Under the pieces are notes generated by a model, which had not been told where the DNA came from, did not search any database, and saw only the letters and a list, made by a program, of their open reading frames with translations. The translations under genes were made by a program, and so were the position numbers. From an uncultured Ruminococcus sp. (GTDB lineage Bacteria > Bacillota > Clostridia > Oscillospirales > Ruminococcaceae): DNA of 64,000 bases. Shown piece after piece: positions 1 through 7,565 of the stretch (the first letter of the stretch is position 1; every line of letters starts with the position of its first letter). The DNA is taken from the NCBI GenBank assembly GCA_900539835.1, contig UQDR01000008.1, positions 7,740 to 71,739 on the forward strand, read 5' to 3'.

Positions 1-745
1 CATCTTTATTCCATGCAGCGGCATTATACCACTCTATATTATTCAGATTCAACGTATTTTTCACGCATTTCCTGAAATTCTTTACGTTTGGTTCGAGTGC
101 TATAATTTTAGCATACTTCCCATTTGTCTGTTCAAGGAATTCAGATATGGTATCACCAATATATGCTCCCAAATCCACATAAATTTCATTTTCGCCAAGA
201 CAAATAATTTTCTCATATGATTCATCAGGACAGGTAAATACGTTTTTAAGATACCTGATATCTCCTGTAACTTTATAGATAAGGACATTTACAAAGACTG
301 CCTTGGACTGTTCATCGCAAAGCAGCTCAAATACCTTTTTAGCTTGTTCAAATCTATTAAGAAACCCCTCTTTAGTAAAACATTCTTCGCCAAAAACAGG
401 AACGTCAGGCATTATCAAAGTATGTTCGTCAGCGATTCTCTCAAGCCTTTGCATAACATCCGGCAGACTTGTTCCGAATGCCGGGACAACAATAAAATCA
501 TCTGTACATTTTTGCACGTCATCATATCGGCACACCTTAAAGCCCTGAAAATCCTGTCCCCGCACAAAATCATCACTGGCAAAAATACCACTGCATTTGA
601 TTTCGTACCTTTCAAACTGTGACAGTATTTTCAGACATCCATCGCCCATGCCATAAACAAACACGGGTAATTTTGTATTTTTAAATTTATCCCAAGAGCT
701 TTGAAGTGAGCTAAAATAGTCATAATCAAGCTGATTAAAAATCAT
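1..745 (-). CDS. FkbM-family SAM-dependent methyltransferase (partial, 3' end beyond window)
   Basis: The reading frame opens with ATG at 745 behind a GGAG ribosome site and stays open to the left edge, so the C-terminus is missing. About 248 residues are visible. The first ~150 residues hold a nucleotide-binding-like stretch (VFVYGMGDG) often found ahead of such domains. Then YVDLGAYIGDT, a SAM motif I, and ALEPN, the acidic ribose-binding residue, mark an FkbM-type O-methyltransferase fold. The start overlaps the upstream PH-domain gene by 11 bases, so the two are translationally coupled. Substrates in this family include sugars and polyketides; the substrate here cannot be read. Confidence 0.75.
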   Translation of the reverse strand, partial: MIFNQLDYDYFSSLQSSWDKFKNTKLPVFVYGMGDGCLKILSQFERYEIKCSGIFASDDFVRGQDFQGFKVCRYDDVQKCTDDFIVVPAFGTSLPDVMQRLERIADEHTLIMPDVPVFGEECFTKEGFLNRFEQAKKVFELLCDEQSKAVFVNVLIYKVTGDIRYLKNVFTCPDESYEKIICLGENEIYVDLGAYIGDTISEFLEQTNGKYAKIIALEPNVKNFRKCVKNTLNLNNIEWYNAAAWNKD

Positions 746-1136
746 TTATATCTCCGAATTCGCCGCAATGGTCCTCAGGACCAATCATATCTCTTCCACG
801 GATATTATACTTATCACGATTAATATTAATATATTTATCGATCATAGCAAGGACTTCCCTTGGTTTTTTCACAGACCAGATGTCTTTGATTGGTGTATCA
901 ACATCCTTGACATGCATAGAAATTGTTCCGCATTTAAACAGCCTCTGACCCAATGGAAGCACAAGCTTTTTATCAGTTACACGATAAAGCTCCAGCTCAT
1001 CTTCTTCAATACGCAACAGACCTTTTCTTGTGATAAGCTTTGATTCAGTAAGAAAATATCTTGTAAAAGACAATGGCAAACCGAAAATTGTCCTTTTTTT
1101 ATCAGTCCAGATGTAATCAATTCCGTCATTTCTCAT
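735..1136 (-). CDS. Bacterial PH-domain protein (bPH_2/DUF304-like)
   Basis: A 133-residue protein without signal peptide or clear membrane span. Residues ~10-45 (YIWTDKKRTIFGLPLSFTRY followed by alternating polar/hydrophobic strands) and the later strands look like the beta-rich PH fold of the bPH_2 family, where YFLTESKLITRKGLL is the typical first strand pair. The C-terminal ~45 residues are charged and lack the fold. It has its own sigma-A promoter and is the first gene of a two-gene unit with the FkbM methyltransferase. The function of such soluble PH proteins is largely unknown; the family call is moderately sure, the role is not. Confidence 0.6.
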   Translation of the reverse strand: MRNDGIDYIWTDKKRTIFGLPLSFTRYFLTESKLITRKGLLRIEEDELELYRVTDKKLVLPLGQRLFKCGTISMHVKDVDTPIKDIWSVKKPREVLAMIDKYININRDKYNIRGRDMIGPEDHCGEFGDINDF

Positions 1137-1168
1137 TTACTCTCGCCCCTTATTAATAATTCATTATT

Positions 1169-1197
1169 ATTGTATCATCTTTGGTGATATGTGTCAA
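1169..1197 (-). promoter_or_regulatory. Sigma-A promoter of the PH/FkbM unit
   Basis: On the minus strand TTGACA, 17 bases, then TACAAT, ending about 30 bases before the PH-domain start codon. It lies back to back with the promoter at 1243-1271. Confidence 0.65.
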
Positions 1198-1242
1198 CAA
1201 GAGCAACCATTTTGAATAAATTCATTAGAATAAATTTAATTA

Positions 1243-1271
1243 TTGAAATATACAGATTTTAATGCTATAAT
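1243..1271 (+). promoter_or_regulatory. Sigma-A promoter of the TSUP gene
   Basis: TTGAAA, 17-base spacer, perfect TATAAT, followed 35 bases later by the start codon of the TSUP transporter. Confidence 0.7.
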
Positions 1272-1305
1272 ATGAATAACTAATTTAAATCAATGAGGTG
1301 TAAAA

Positions 1306-2076
1306 ATGTTATTTAAATTTATAATTTCTTTTATTGCAGGAATCGGTGCAGGGCTCGGAACGGGGTTTGCCGGTATGAGTGCTGCGGCGGTAATCAGTCC
1401 TATGCTCATAACATTTCTTGGTGTTCCTGCTTATCAGGCTGTGGGAATTGCCCTTGCCAGCGATGTACTCGCCAGTGGGGTATCAGCGTATACTTATGGT
1501 AAAAATAAAAATTTAGACATTAAAAATGGTCTTGTCATGATGGTAACGGTACTTGCTTTTACACTTGTGGGCAGTATGCTTGCAAGCCTGTTGCCGTCAA
1601 CCACAATGGGTGCATTTTCTATGGTCATGACCCTAATGCTTGGAATTAAATTTATTGTAAAGCCTGTTATGACAACAAAGGAAAAGATGCTTGAAACATC
1701 ACCTAAAAAAAGATTAATTCAATCAATTATCTGCGGCATAGTTATTGGTCTTATCTGCGGATTTGTGGGTGCAGGCGGCGGAATGATGATGCTTCTTATA
1801 CTAACATCTGTGTTGGGTTATGAGCTTAAGACTGCTGTGGGAACAAGTGTATTTATTATGGCATTTACGGCTCTCACAGGAGCATTGTCGCACTTTGTGA
1901 TTGACGGAGCCCCAGACATTTTCATACTTGTTTGCTGTATTCTTTCCACCCTGCTGTTTGCGAGAATTGCGGCTTTATTTGCAAATAAGGCAGAGCCAAA
2001 AGTACTTAATCGTGTCACCGGAGCCATATTAGCGATTCTTGGAATTGCAATGATTATAGTTAATTTAACAAAATAG
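1306..2076 (+). CDS. TSUP-family (TauE/SafE) membrane transporter
   Basis: A 256-residue membrane protein with about eight hydrophobic spans in two homologous halves. Each half begins with a glycine-rich motif (AGIGAGLGTGFAGMSAA near the N-terminus and CGFVGAGGGMMMLLIL near residue 152), the signature of the TauE/SafE family of anion or organosulfur exporters. Length is normal for the family. The ATG at 1306 follows a GAGGTG site. It is monocistronic, with its own promoter and a strong terminator. Substrates in the family include sulfite, sulfoacetate and thiosulfate; none can be assigned here. Confidence 0.85.
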   Translation: MLFKFIISFIAGIGAGLGTGFAGMSAAAVISPMLITFLGVPAYQAVGIALASDVLASGVSAYTYGKNKNLDIKNGLVMMVTVLAFTLVGSMLASLLPSTTMGAFSMVMTLMLGIKFIVKPVMTTKEKMLETSPKKRLIQSIICGIVIGLICGFVGAGGGMMMLLILTSVLGYELKTAVGTSVFIMAFTALTGALSHFVIDGAPDIFILVCCILSTLLFARIAALFANKAEPKVLNRVTGAILAILGIAMIIVNLTK

Positions 2077-2080
2077 AAAA

Positions 2081-2118
2081 AAACGAGCTGTGCAAAATTA
2101 AACGATCACAGCTCGTTT
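2081..2118 (+). terminator. Intrinsic terminator of the TSUP gene
   Basis: A 12-bp stem AAACGAGCTGTG/CACAGCTCGTTT with a 14-base loop, starting four bases after the stop codon. Confidence 0.75.
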
Positions 2119-2126
2119 AACTTTGC

Positions 2127-2155
2127 TTGACAAAAAATTGATTTTAGTATATAAT
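2127..2155 (+). promoter_or_regulatory. Promoter of tRNA-Thr
   Basis: TTGACA, 17 bases, TATAAT: a consensus sigma-A promoter about 57 bases before the tRNA 5' end. Confidence 0.75.
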
Positions 2156-2212
2156 TAATTCTGTTGCTGTAAGATAATATTAGACTAAATTTCACGAATA
2201 TTAATATATTTT

Positions 2213-2288
2213 GCTAGTGTGGCGCAGTTGGTAGCGCAATTGATTCGTAATCAATAGGCCGTCGGTTCAAGTCCGATCACTAGCTCCA
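2213..2288 (+). tRNA. tRNA-Thr (anticodon CGT)
   Basis: A complete cloverleaf: acceptor stem GCTAGTG/CACTAGC, D arm with GGCGCAGTTGGTAGCGC, anticodon loop TTCGTAA on a 5-bp stem (anticodon at 2246-2248), T arm with GGTTCAAGTCC, and encoded CCA at 2286-2288. The anticodon reads ACG threonine codons. It is a single-gene unit with its own promoter and terminator. Confidence 0.95.
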
Positions 2289-2300
2289 GCCTAACATGAA

Positions 2301-2336
2301 AAAATCCCCAAACTACAATGTAGTTATGGGGATTTT
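2301..2336 (+). terminator. Terminator of tRNA-Thr
   Basis: Long hairpin with arms AAAATCCCCA-AACTAC and GTAGTT-A-TGGGGATTTT, followed by a T-rich run. It starts 12 bases after the CCA end. Confidence 0.75.
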
Positions 2337-2387
2337 GATTTTTGTTTGGAATCAATATTAACCAATGCAGCAATATAGAAATGATAA

Positions 2388-2642
2388 CTACTGCATAGAC
2401 TGATTGCTGTATTTTTGCTTTAAGCTTGATACTTTATTCTGTTCAACCTGTTCTGTAGAATACCAGCCCTTTGCAGACATTTTATCATAAATGTTATCCT
2501 GCATATTAAGAGCATTATTTAGCGCTGTGCTGAAAGCCTGATGAACATTTGTAGTCGTAGACTCTAAGGTTCCATGCATAAAAAGGTCGCAAACTCCCTT
2601 TTCAAGCAAAAGAATATCTTCCATTAAACACTTATCATTCAT
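2388..2642 (-). CDS. Spore coat protein, coat F (CotF-like) family
   Basis: An 84-residue, mostly helical protein. MEDILLLEKGVCDLFMHGTL followed by a helix with FSTALNNALNMQDNIYDKM and GWYSTEQVEQNK matches the coat F domain, which usually runs 60-90 residues. Such proteins coat the endospore or occur as small cytosolic four-helix ferritin-like folds. The start at 2642 sits behind AAGGAGG. A 58-residue protein lies just upstream in the same direction, likely co-transcribed. The family assignment is good; a coat location is inferred. Confidence 0.75.
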   Translation of the reverse strand: MNDKCLMEDILLLEKGVCDLFMHGTLESTTTNVHQAFSTALNNALNMQDNIYDKMSAKGWYSTEQVEQNKVSSLKQKYSNQSMQ

Positions 2643-2659
2643 TCTGTTATCCTCCTTTA

Positions 2660-2836
2660 TTAAGAAAGCAAGCTGTAAAAGCTTTGGAAAATCTGCTGAT
2701 GCTTCTGTGCCATCTGCTCAACGCAAGATTTTAGCTCTGCATCTTGAATTTTATTTGCGGTTTCCTTACACTTTGACTGAAAATACTTTTCATGTCCCAA
2801 TGCGTCTTCAATATACAACAGTTCTTTATTTGTCAT
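2660..2836 (-). CDS. Small helical protein paired with the CotF gene
   Basis: A 58-residue ORF (starts MTNKELLYIEDALGHEKYF) with a strong AAGGAGG site eight bases before the ATG, and only 17 bases from its stop to the CotF-like start. It is predicted all helical, rich in Lys, Gln and Glu, with no signal peptide. Small partners of this kind next to coat F genes resemble one half of a coat F helical bundle, so the two may form one heteromeric unit; this is inference. No function is assigned. Confidence 0.65.
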   Translation of the reverse strand: MTNKELLYIEDALGHEKYFQSKCKETANKIQDAELKSCVEQMAQKHQQIFQSFYSLLS

Positions 2837-2905
2837 AAGATATAAGCCTCCTTATAATTTTATGACAATATTGTACGCTGTTTATCCAATAATATACATT
2901 GCTTC

Positions 2906-5509
2906 TTAATAAGTTTTTTGCATTTTAACAGATTTAATTCTGAAAGTTTTAATTTTTATAAGCTTAATTAACTGTATAATCGCCATTGACCCGAAAGCAA
3001 GCAAATAAATTAAACCATAAAGTTCCCATCCTAATTCAGTAACTTTAAATAATGTATTTAAAACAGGAACAAAATAAACAATGTTGATCAAAACAAATCC
3101 TATGCTGAACGCCGCTATAGTGAATTTATTATTAAACATTTTTTGAGAAAACAAAACCGGCTCTTCACTTTTACAGCTGAATCCATGAAGCAATCTTGAC
3201 ATACACAGCGTTGCAAAAGCCATTGTTCTTGCAGTTTCGATGCTGAACTTACTTCCGATAAGAAAAGCAATTATCGTTGTTGCACCTATTATTAATCCTG
3301 AATAACCAATCTTTAAAAGAAATGATTTTGTAAGAATTGACTCATCTGAATTTCTTGGTTTTCTCTCCATAACCGAATCATCGTGAGGTTCTAAACCTAA
3401 CGCTATGGCAGGAAGTGAATCGGTTAACAGATTGATAAACAGCAAATGTATTGCTTCAAATGGCACCGGCAAGCTTAAAACAGAACAGAAAAGAACAGTT
3501 ATTATACCGGCAAGATTACCTGACAATAAAAACAAAATTGATTTTTTTATATTTTCAAAAATGTTTCTACCGTTTTTTACTGCTTTAACAATGGTCGCAA
3601 AATTATCATCAGCAAGCACCATAGAAGCTGCATCCTTAGCAACCTCTGTTCCTGTTATGCCCATTGCCACACCGATGTCTGCCTGTTTTAAGGCAGGGGC
3701 ATCGTTCACACCATCTCCTGTCATTGCAACAATACTGCCACGGTTCTGCCAAGCCTTGACGATCCTGATTTTATGCTCTGGTGTGACCCTTGCATATACT
3801 GATTTGTCGCTGACAAAACTTATAAGCTGTTCGTCAGTATATCGGTCTAATTCACTGCCCTCAACAGCTTCTGACATATCGTTCAGAATGCCAATTTCTT
3901 TTGCAACAGCAGAAGCTGTTATTAAATGATCTCCTGTTATCATCACAGGTTTAATTCCTGCTCTCCTGCACTCTTCAACCGCTTTTGCTGATTCTTCCCG
4001 CGGTGGGTCCATCATAGCCACCAAACCAAGGAAATGCAAATCATATTCATCATTTAATTCTAACTCTTTTTTATTGCATACTTTTGACGCAAAGCAAAGT
4101 ATTCTCAAGCCTTGAGCTGAAAGCTGTTCTGTTTGTTCAATAATATGAGCTTTAATTTTATCATTACAATCTAAACGATGGATAAGTACATCTGCTGCAC
4201 CTTTAGTAAACAGAATATTCTCACCGTCTACATTATTAAGCGTTGACATCAGCTTTCTATCAGAATCGAAAGGTATTTCACTGATTCTGGAGTGGACCTC
4301 ACGCAAGCCTTTAACATCTATTCCTTTACTCAGTGCAAAGCTAACTAAAGCAGTTTCAGTAGGGTCACCTATCTCTCCGCATTCATTACACTGAGAGTCA
4401 TTACATAATATTGACGCTAAGATAAGCCGCTTTTCTTCATTTCCGCTTATATTAAATTTTTCAGAAGAAAACACCTGACTTCCTATAGATAATTGTCTTA
4501 CAGTCATTTTATTTTGTGTCAATGTTCCTGTCTTATCGGAACAAATAACTGATACCGAGCCTAAGCCCTCCACTGCCTGCAATTTTCTTATGACAGCGTT
4601 CTCTCTTGACATTTTTTGAGTACCGAACGAAAGCACGATCGTAACTATTGAACTTAGCGCTTCGGGAATAGCCGCAACAGCCAAAGCTATCGCAAACATA
4701 AAAGAATCCATAATCCCATTGCCTTGTATTGAGCTTAAAACAAAAACCACAATACATATCAATATAATAGCAATAGAAAGCTTTTTACCGAAGTTATCAA
4801 GGGTTATTTGAAGCGGAGTTTTTCGCTCCTGTGCATTTTCTATCAACTCTGCAATTTTGCCGACCTCTGTTGACATCCCCACATCAGTTACAATAAATCT
4901 GCCCCTGCCGTAAGTCACAAAGCTTCCCGAATATAACATATTAACCCTATCGCCAAGTGGTACTTCCCTGTCTATATTTACAATTTTCTTTTGTATGTTA
5001 ACGCTTTCTCCGGTCAATGCACTTTCGTTGACCTGAATAGAAGCACATTCTATCAGCCTTCCGTCAGCAGGAATCTGATCTCCGGCCTCCACAACCACCA
5101 CATCTCCAACCGCTATCTGTTCAGACGGAATCTTAACAGCTTCACCGTTTCTCATTACCGTTGCATTAGGAGAAGACAATTTTTTTAAATTTGACAGTGA
5201 TTTTTCTGCTTTAACAGTCTGCACTGTTCCTAACACTGCGTTTAAGGTAATAACAAAAATTATTACTGCGAAGCTTTCCCAATCTCCCATTACGGCGGAA
5301 ACTGCGGCTGCTATAATAAGTATTATAACAAGAAAATCCGTAAACTGCTCTAAAAAAATCACAATAGGTTTTTTTCTTGTTTTCTCAGAGATTTGATTTT
5401 TTCCGAATAAATTAATATTATCCTCTGCCTGTTTTGACGTTAAGCCTGTTTCACCTGAGTTAAATTGTTTAAAAATCTCCTCAATCTTCTTACGATAACT
5501 TTGATTCAT
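2906..5509 (-). CDS. Type II P-type cation ATPase (Ca2+/Mn2+ exporter)
   Basis: About 867 residues, full length for a bacterial type IIA/B pump. In order: N-terminal cation-ATPase domain (GLTSKQAEDNINLFGKN), actuator TGES, TM4 with IPEAL, phosphorylation motif DKTGTLT near residue 325, KGA nucleotide-binding motif, TGD and the hinge GDGVNDAPALKQADIG, then six C-terminal spans with NLLTDSLPAIALG in TM6. These features define Ca2+-type pumps; relatives behind manganese riboswitches (Lactococcus YoaB, pneumococcal MgtA) export Mn2+ or Ca2+. I start at ATG 5509 because the upstream TTG at 5530 precedes the ribosome site. The leader carries a riboswitch, which favours Mn2+ efflux. Confidence 0.9.
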   Translation of the reverse strand: MNQSYRKKIEEIFKQFNSGETGLTSKQAEDNINLFGKNQISEKTRKKPIVIFLEQFTDFLVIILIIAAAVSAVMGDWESFAVIIFVITLNAVLGTVQTVKAEKSLSNLKKLSSPNATVMRNGEAVKIPSEQIAVGDVVVVEAGDQIPADGRLIECASIQVNESALTGESVNIQKKIVNIDREVPLGDRVNMLYSGSFVTYGRGRFIVTDVGMSTEVGKIAELIENAQERKTPLQITLDNFGKKLSIAIILICIVVFVLSSIQGNGIMDSFMFAIALAVAAIPEALSSIVTIVLSFGTQKMSRENAVIRKLQAVEGLGSVSVICSDKTGTLTQNKMTVRQLSIGSQVFSSEKFNISGNEEKRLILASILCNDSQCNECGEIGDPTETALVSFALSKGIDVKGLREVHSRISEIPFDSDRKLMSTLNNVDGENILFTKGAADVLIHRLDCNDKIKAHIIEQTEQLSAQGLRILCFASKVCNKKELELNDEYDLHFLGLVAMMDPPREESAKAVEECRRAGIKPVMITGDHLITASAVAKEIGILNDMSEAVEGSELDRYTDEQLISFVSDKSVYARVTPEHKIRIVKAWQNRGSIVAMTGDGVNDAPALKQADIGVAMGITGTEVAKDAASMVLADDNFATIVKAVKNGRNIFENIKKSILFLLSGNLAGIITVLFCSVLSLPVPFEAIHLLFINLLTDSLPAIALGLEPHDDSVMERKPRNSDESILTKSFLLKIGYSGLIIGATTIIAFLIGSKFSIETARTMAFATLCMSRLLHGFSCKSEEPVLFSQKMFNNKFTIAAFSIGFVLINIVYFVPVLNTLFKVTELGWELYGLIYLLAFGSMAIIQLIKLIKIKTFRIKSVKMQKTY

Positions 5510-5572
5510 AATATTATTACGTCCTTTCAAAATAGTCTGATAATTCGTGCGACTATTTGAAATTATTGCAAT

Positions 5573-5637
5573 AAAAAAGCAAGGCTCTTATTGGAATAAT
5601 CGCAAATATGCACAATTATTTCAATAAAAGTCTTGCC
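5573..5637 (-). terminator. Riboswitch-controlled intrinsic terminator ahead of the P-type ATPase
   Basis: On the minus strand a ~21-bp stem, including G-U pairs, has arms at 5615-5637 and 5579-5600 and is followed by six T residues. Its 5' arm (GCAAGACTTTT) is the same segment that closes the aptamer's basal helix, so aptamer folding and terminator folding exclude each other. This predicts anti-termination on metal binding. Confidence 0.7.
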
Positions 5638-5716
5638 GTTTAGATATGAAGCGGGTCATCATCTGACCGTATTGACGCAAACATAAACAGTTTCCCTGCC
5701 GGCTACTCTCTTTTAC
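5625..5716 (-). promoter_or_regulatory. yybP-ykoY-like manganese riboswitch aptamer
   Basis: On the minus strand the order AAAAGAGAGTAGCC, GGGAAAC, GTCAATACGG, then GCAAGACTTTT reproduces the conserved parts of the yybP-ykoY aptamer as I recall it from Lactococcus. The first and last segments pair as the basal helix. The element begins just after a sigma-A promoter and ends in a terminator ahead of a type II P-type ATPase, a known target class. Similarity was judged by eye, not by a covariance model. Confidence 0.75.
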
Positions 5717-5725
5717 CTATTATAC

Positions 5726-5754
5726 AGTATATACTAATTCATTTAATATGTCAA
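5726..5754 (-). promoter_or_regulatory. Promoter of the riboswitch-ATPase transcript
   Basis: TTGACA, 17 bases, TATACT on the minus strand. The predicted start lies about 5-10 bases before the aptamer. Confidence 0.65.
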
Positions 5755-5789
5755 CACTTTTTAGTCAGGAAAAACTATATTAAATAAAA

Positions 5790-5811
5790 AAAGAGGCGCA
5801 ATTGCCTCTTT
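5790..5811 (-). terminator. Terminator of the bioY-DUF1284 operon
   Basis: AAAGAGGC/GCCTCTTT stem with a six-base loop, and a seven-base T run on the minus strand, five bases after the stop codon. Confidence 0.75.
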
Positions 5812-5815
5812 AATT

Positions 5816-6181
5816 CTATCGTCCGCAATTCCATGCGCAATCACCGCAGACTTCTGTTAGCTTGCCTTTATTTATTATTTCTCTTTTTGCAATTTCTAAG
5901 AAATCCATTCCATTCAGCTTTTGTCCGGAATAAAAGCCGCAAAGCTCCATAACCTTTTTATCATACCTGTCAACCTTATCCTGTGTAACACATATTCCCT
6001 GCTTCAAATTGGGACATTTACTGCATATATCATCGTTCCCGCACGTTATTTGAATTTCCGTATCTTCTTTCAATTTGCCAATAACTCCGCTCATATGATC
6101 GGTAAATTCATCACTGTAACCCTTTCCTTCAAAGAATTGTATACATAGAGCATGATGCGGTCTTAATTTAAACATGCACAT
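5816..6181 (-). CDS. DUF1284 family cysteine-rich protein
   Basis: A 121-residue soluble protein. FKLRPHHALCIQFFEGKGYS at the start, CSKCPNLKQGIC in the middle and CGDCAWNC at the end are the conserved blocks of DUF1284. The Cys pairs suggest a metal or Fe-S site, but no activity is established. Its start overlaps the end of bioY by 14 bases (a second ATG at 6175 would overlap by 8), so the two are coupled. Co-regulation with biotin uptake is implied by the shared promoter; the role is unknown. Confidence 0.8.
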   Translation of the reverse strand: MCMFKLRPHHALCIQFFEGKGYSDEFTDHMSGVIGKLKEDTEIQITCGNDDICSKCPNLKQGICVTQDKVDRYDKKVMELCGFYSGQKLNGMDFLEIAKREIINKGKLTEVCGDCAWNCGR

Positions 6182-6722
6182 ACTTTTTAAGCCTATTCAC
6201 AATTATTGCTGCACAAGCAATTTTTACAGCGTCAGGAATAATAAATGGTACAACGCACCAACCAAGTACTGCGCTTAAACCAATAGCACCTGTGTTATGC
6301 GTATAAACAGCCATAAACCAAATCGTTCCAAACAAATAACATACCAAAAGCCCTGTCACCATAGAAATTATCTGAATTATCAGTTTGTCCCCAAAAAGCT
6401 TTTGTATCAACCACATTATAAGTGCAGAGAAAATGAAACCTATTATGTAACCGCCTGTCGTTCCCATGATTATTCCAAGGCCTCCCGTAAAGCCTGAAAA
6501 AACCGGGATTCCTATTGCTCCGAGAAGAACAAAAACCAAAACTGATATAGTACCCAGCTTTCCACCCAAAAGTCCTATTGTAAGAAAAACTCCGAAGGTT
6601 TGCAAAGTAAACGGAACAGATGTGGGAATAGAAATCCAAGAACACACTGTCATAATCGCTACAAAAATAGCGCATAAGCATAATTGTCTTACTGATATTT
6701 TAGATGTTGTCAACTTAAACAC
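6168..6722 (-). CDS. bioY: Biotin transporter BioY (ECF S component)
   Basis: A 184-residue integral membrane protein with about six spans. TSVPFTLQTFGVFLTIGLLG and LGAIGIPVFSGFTGGLGIIM followed by GGYIIGFIFSA are the BioY signature, forming the biotin-binding vestibule. BioY works alone or with the ECF module (EcfA, EcfA', EcfT), absent here. The GTG at 6722 is only one base from AAAGGA; TTG at 6713 is better spaced and may be the true start. A BirA-box-like palindrome overlaps the promoter, as expected for biotin repression. Confidence 0.9.
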   Translation of the reverse strand: MFKLTTSKISVRQLCLCAIFVAIMTVCSWISIPTSVPFTLQTFGVFLTIGLLGGKLGTISVLVFVLLGAIGIPVFSGFTGGLGIIMGTTGGYIIGFIFSALIMWLIQKLFGDKLIIQIISMVTGLLVCYLFGTIWFMAVYTHNTGAIGLSAVLGWCVVPFIIPDAVKIACAAIIVNRLKKYVHV

Positions 6723-6738
6723 GTCCTTTCAGTTTACA

Positions 6739-6767
6739 ATTATAGCATACAAAGCTCTGTTTGTCAA
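6739..6767 (-). promoter_or_regulatory. bioY promoter
   Basis: TTGACA, 17 bases, TATAAT on the minus strand. The -35 box lies inside the left arm of the palindrome at 6761-6792. Confidence 0.8.
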
Positions 6768-6792
6768 CTGTATTTGAAATTTATGTTGACAA
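6761..6792. promoter_or_regulatory. BirA-box-like operator
   Basis: TTGTCAAC, 16 bases, GTTGACAA: a perfect 8-bp inverted repeat with the spacing of Firmicute BirA sites (TTGTWAAC-N14-16-GTTWACAA). It overlaps the bioY -35 box on one arm and the -35 of a divergent promoter on the other. Confidence 0.75.
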
Positions 6793-6815
6793 TAAAACAT
6801 TAAGAAAATTATAAA
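6786..6815 (+). promoter_or_regulatory. Divergent promoter toward the membrane-anchored protein at 6888
   Basis: TTGACA, 18 bases, TATAAA. The -35 hexamer is the right arm of the BirA-box-like palindrome. Confidence 0.5.
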
Positions 6816-6887
6816 ATGAATATAAAATATAAATAACAATATTATTGTAAAATAGATATTGTATTCTACATAGAAAGGACAGCACTA

Positions 6888-7478
6888 ATGAAAAAGAAAA
6901 TTATAAATTTATTTGCTATTGTAATGCTGTTACCACTTGTTTGCTTAGTGGTATATACCCTTTATTTTGTTTGCTCTACGCAAGACAAAGAAAGCATAAT
7001 TAACAACTTGCGGGAATATCAACATATTGACAATGTTTTATCAGACGACAATATTGATTTTAAAAATAATCTATTCTTTGTGAGCAATCCTGAAAGCAAA
7101 GAAGATAGCAAACTTGCACTTTATGAGGGCAAGCGTTTTCTATTTACAGATTGGTATAGATACTCTGACTATTATGGAGCAGAAAGAAGTTCCTCTAACG
7201 GATGTGGTGCAACAAATATTACTTTAAAAGACAATGATGATGAAGATCATAACGTTGCTGTCTTTTTTTCAGATGGAAGAAAGAATATAAGAAAAATTGA
7301 ATATGATGTTACTTCTAACATGCAAACAGAAACATTCACAAAATTAGTTAAAAACGAACCTTTTGTATTTATCCTTGACAATAAAGGGCAAGAATCTGTC
7401 AATGTCTTTTCTTGCATAAGCGGTGCAAGGTTCTATGATAAAAATGATAATTTAATATTTGACACCAATCAAGATTAA
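6888..7478 (+). CDS. Membrane-anchored extracellular protein, unknown function
   Basis: A 196-residue protein with a basic N-terminus (MKKK) and one hydrophobic span at ~8-28, so either a signal anchor or an uncleaved signal peptide; there is no lipobox. The rest is polar, acidic and predicted outside the membrane, with three Cys. AAAGGA precedes the ATG by eight bases. I do not recognise the family. It is monocistronic, ending in a strong terminator, and its promoter shares the biotin operator with bioY, the only functional hint available. Confidence 0.6.
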   Translation: MKKKIINLFAIVMLLPLVCLVVYTLYFVCSTQDKESIINNLREYQHIDNVLSDDNIDFKNNLFFVSNPESKEDSKLALYEGKRFLFTDWYRYSDYYGAERSSSNGCGATNITLKDNDDEDHNVAVFFSDGRKNIRKIEYDVTSNMQTETFTKLVKNEPFVFILDNKGQESVNVFSCISGARFYDKNDNLIFDTNQD

Positions 7479-7494
7479 ATAAAATCCATAACAC

Positions 7495-7526
7495 AAAAAT
7501 GAGCGGATCTAAAACCGCTCATTTTT
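7495..7526. terminator. Bidirectional terminator between the 6888 gene and groEL
   Basis: A 12-bp stem AAAAATGAGCGG/CCGCTCATTTTT with T runs on both strands, serving two convergent transcripts. Confidence 0.8.
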
Positions 7527-7565
7527 TTGCTTATTATATTATTGGCTAATTACTCTGCCTTGGGA

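Noticed and set aside
3405..3929. 174-aa plus-strand ORF inside the P-type ATPase gene
   Set aside because: It is antisense to a clearly conserved catalytic region and lacks a ribosome site.
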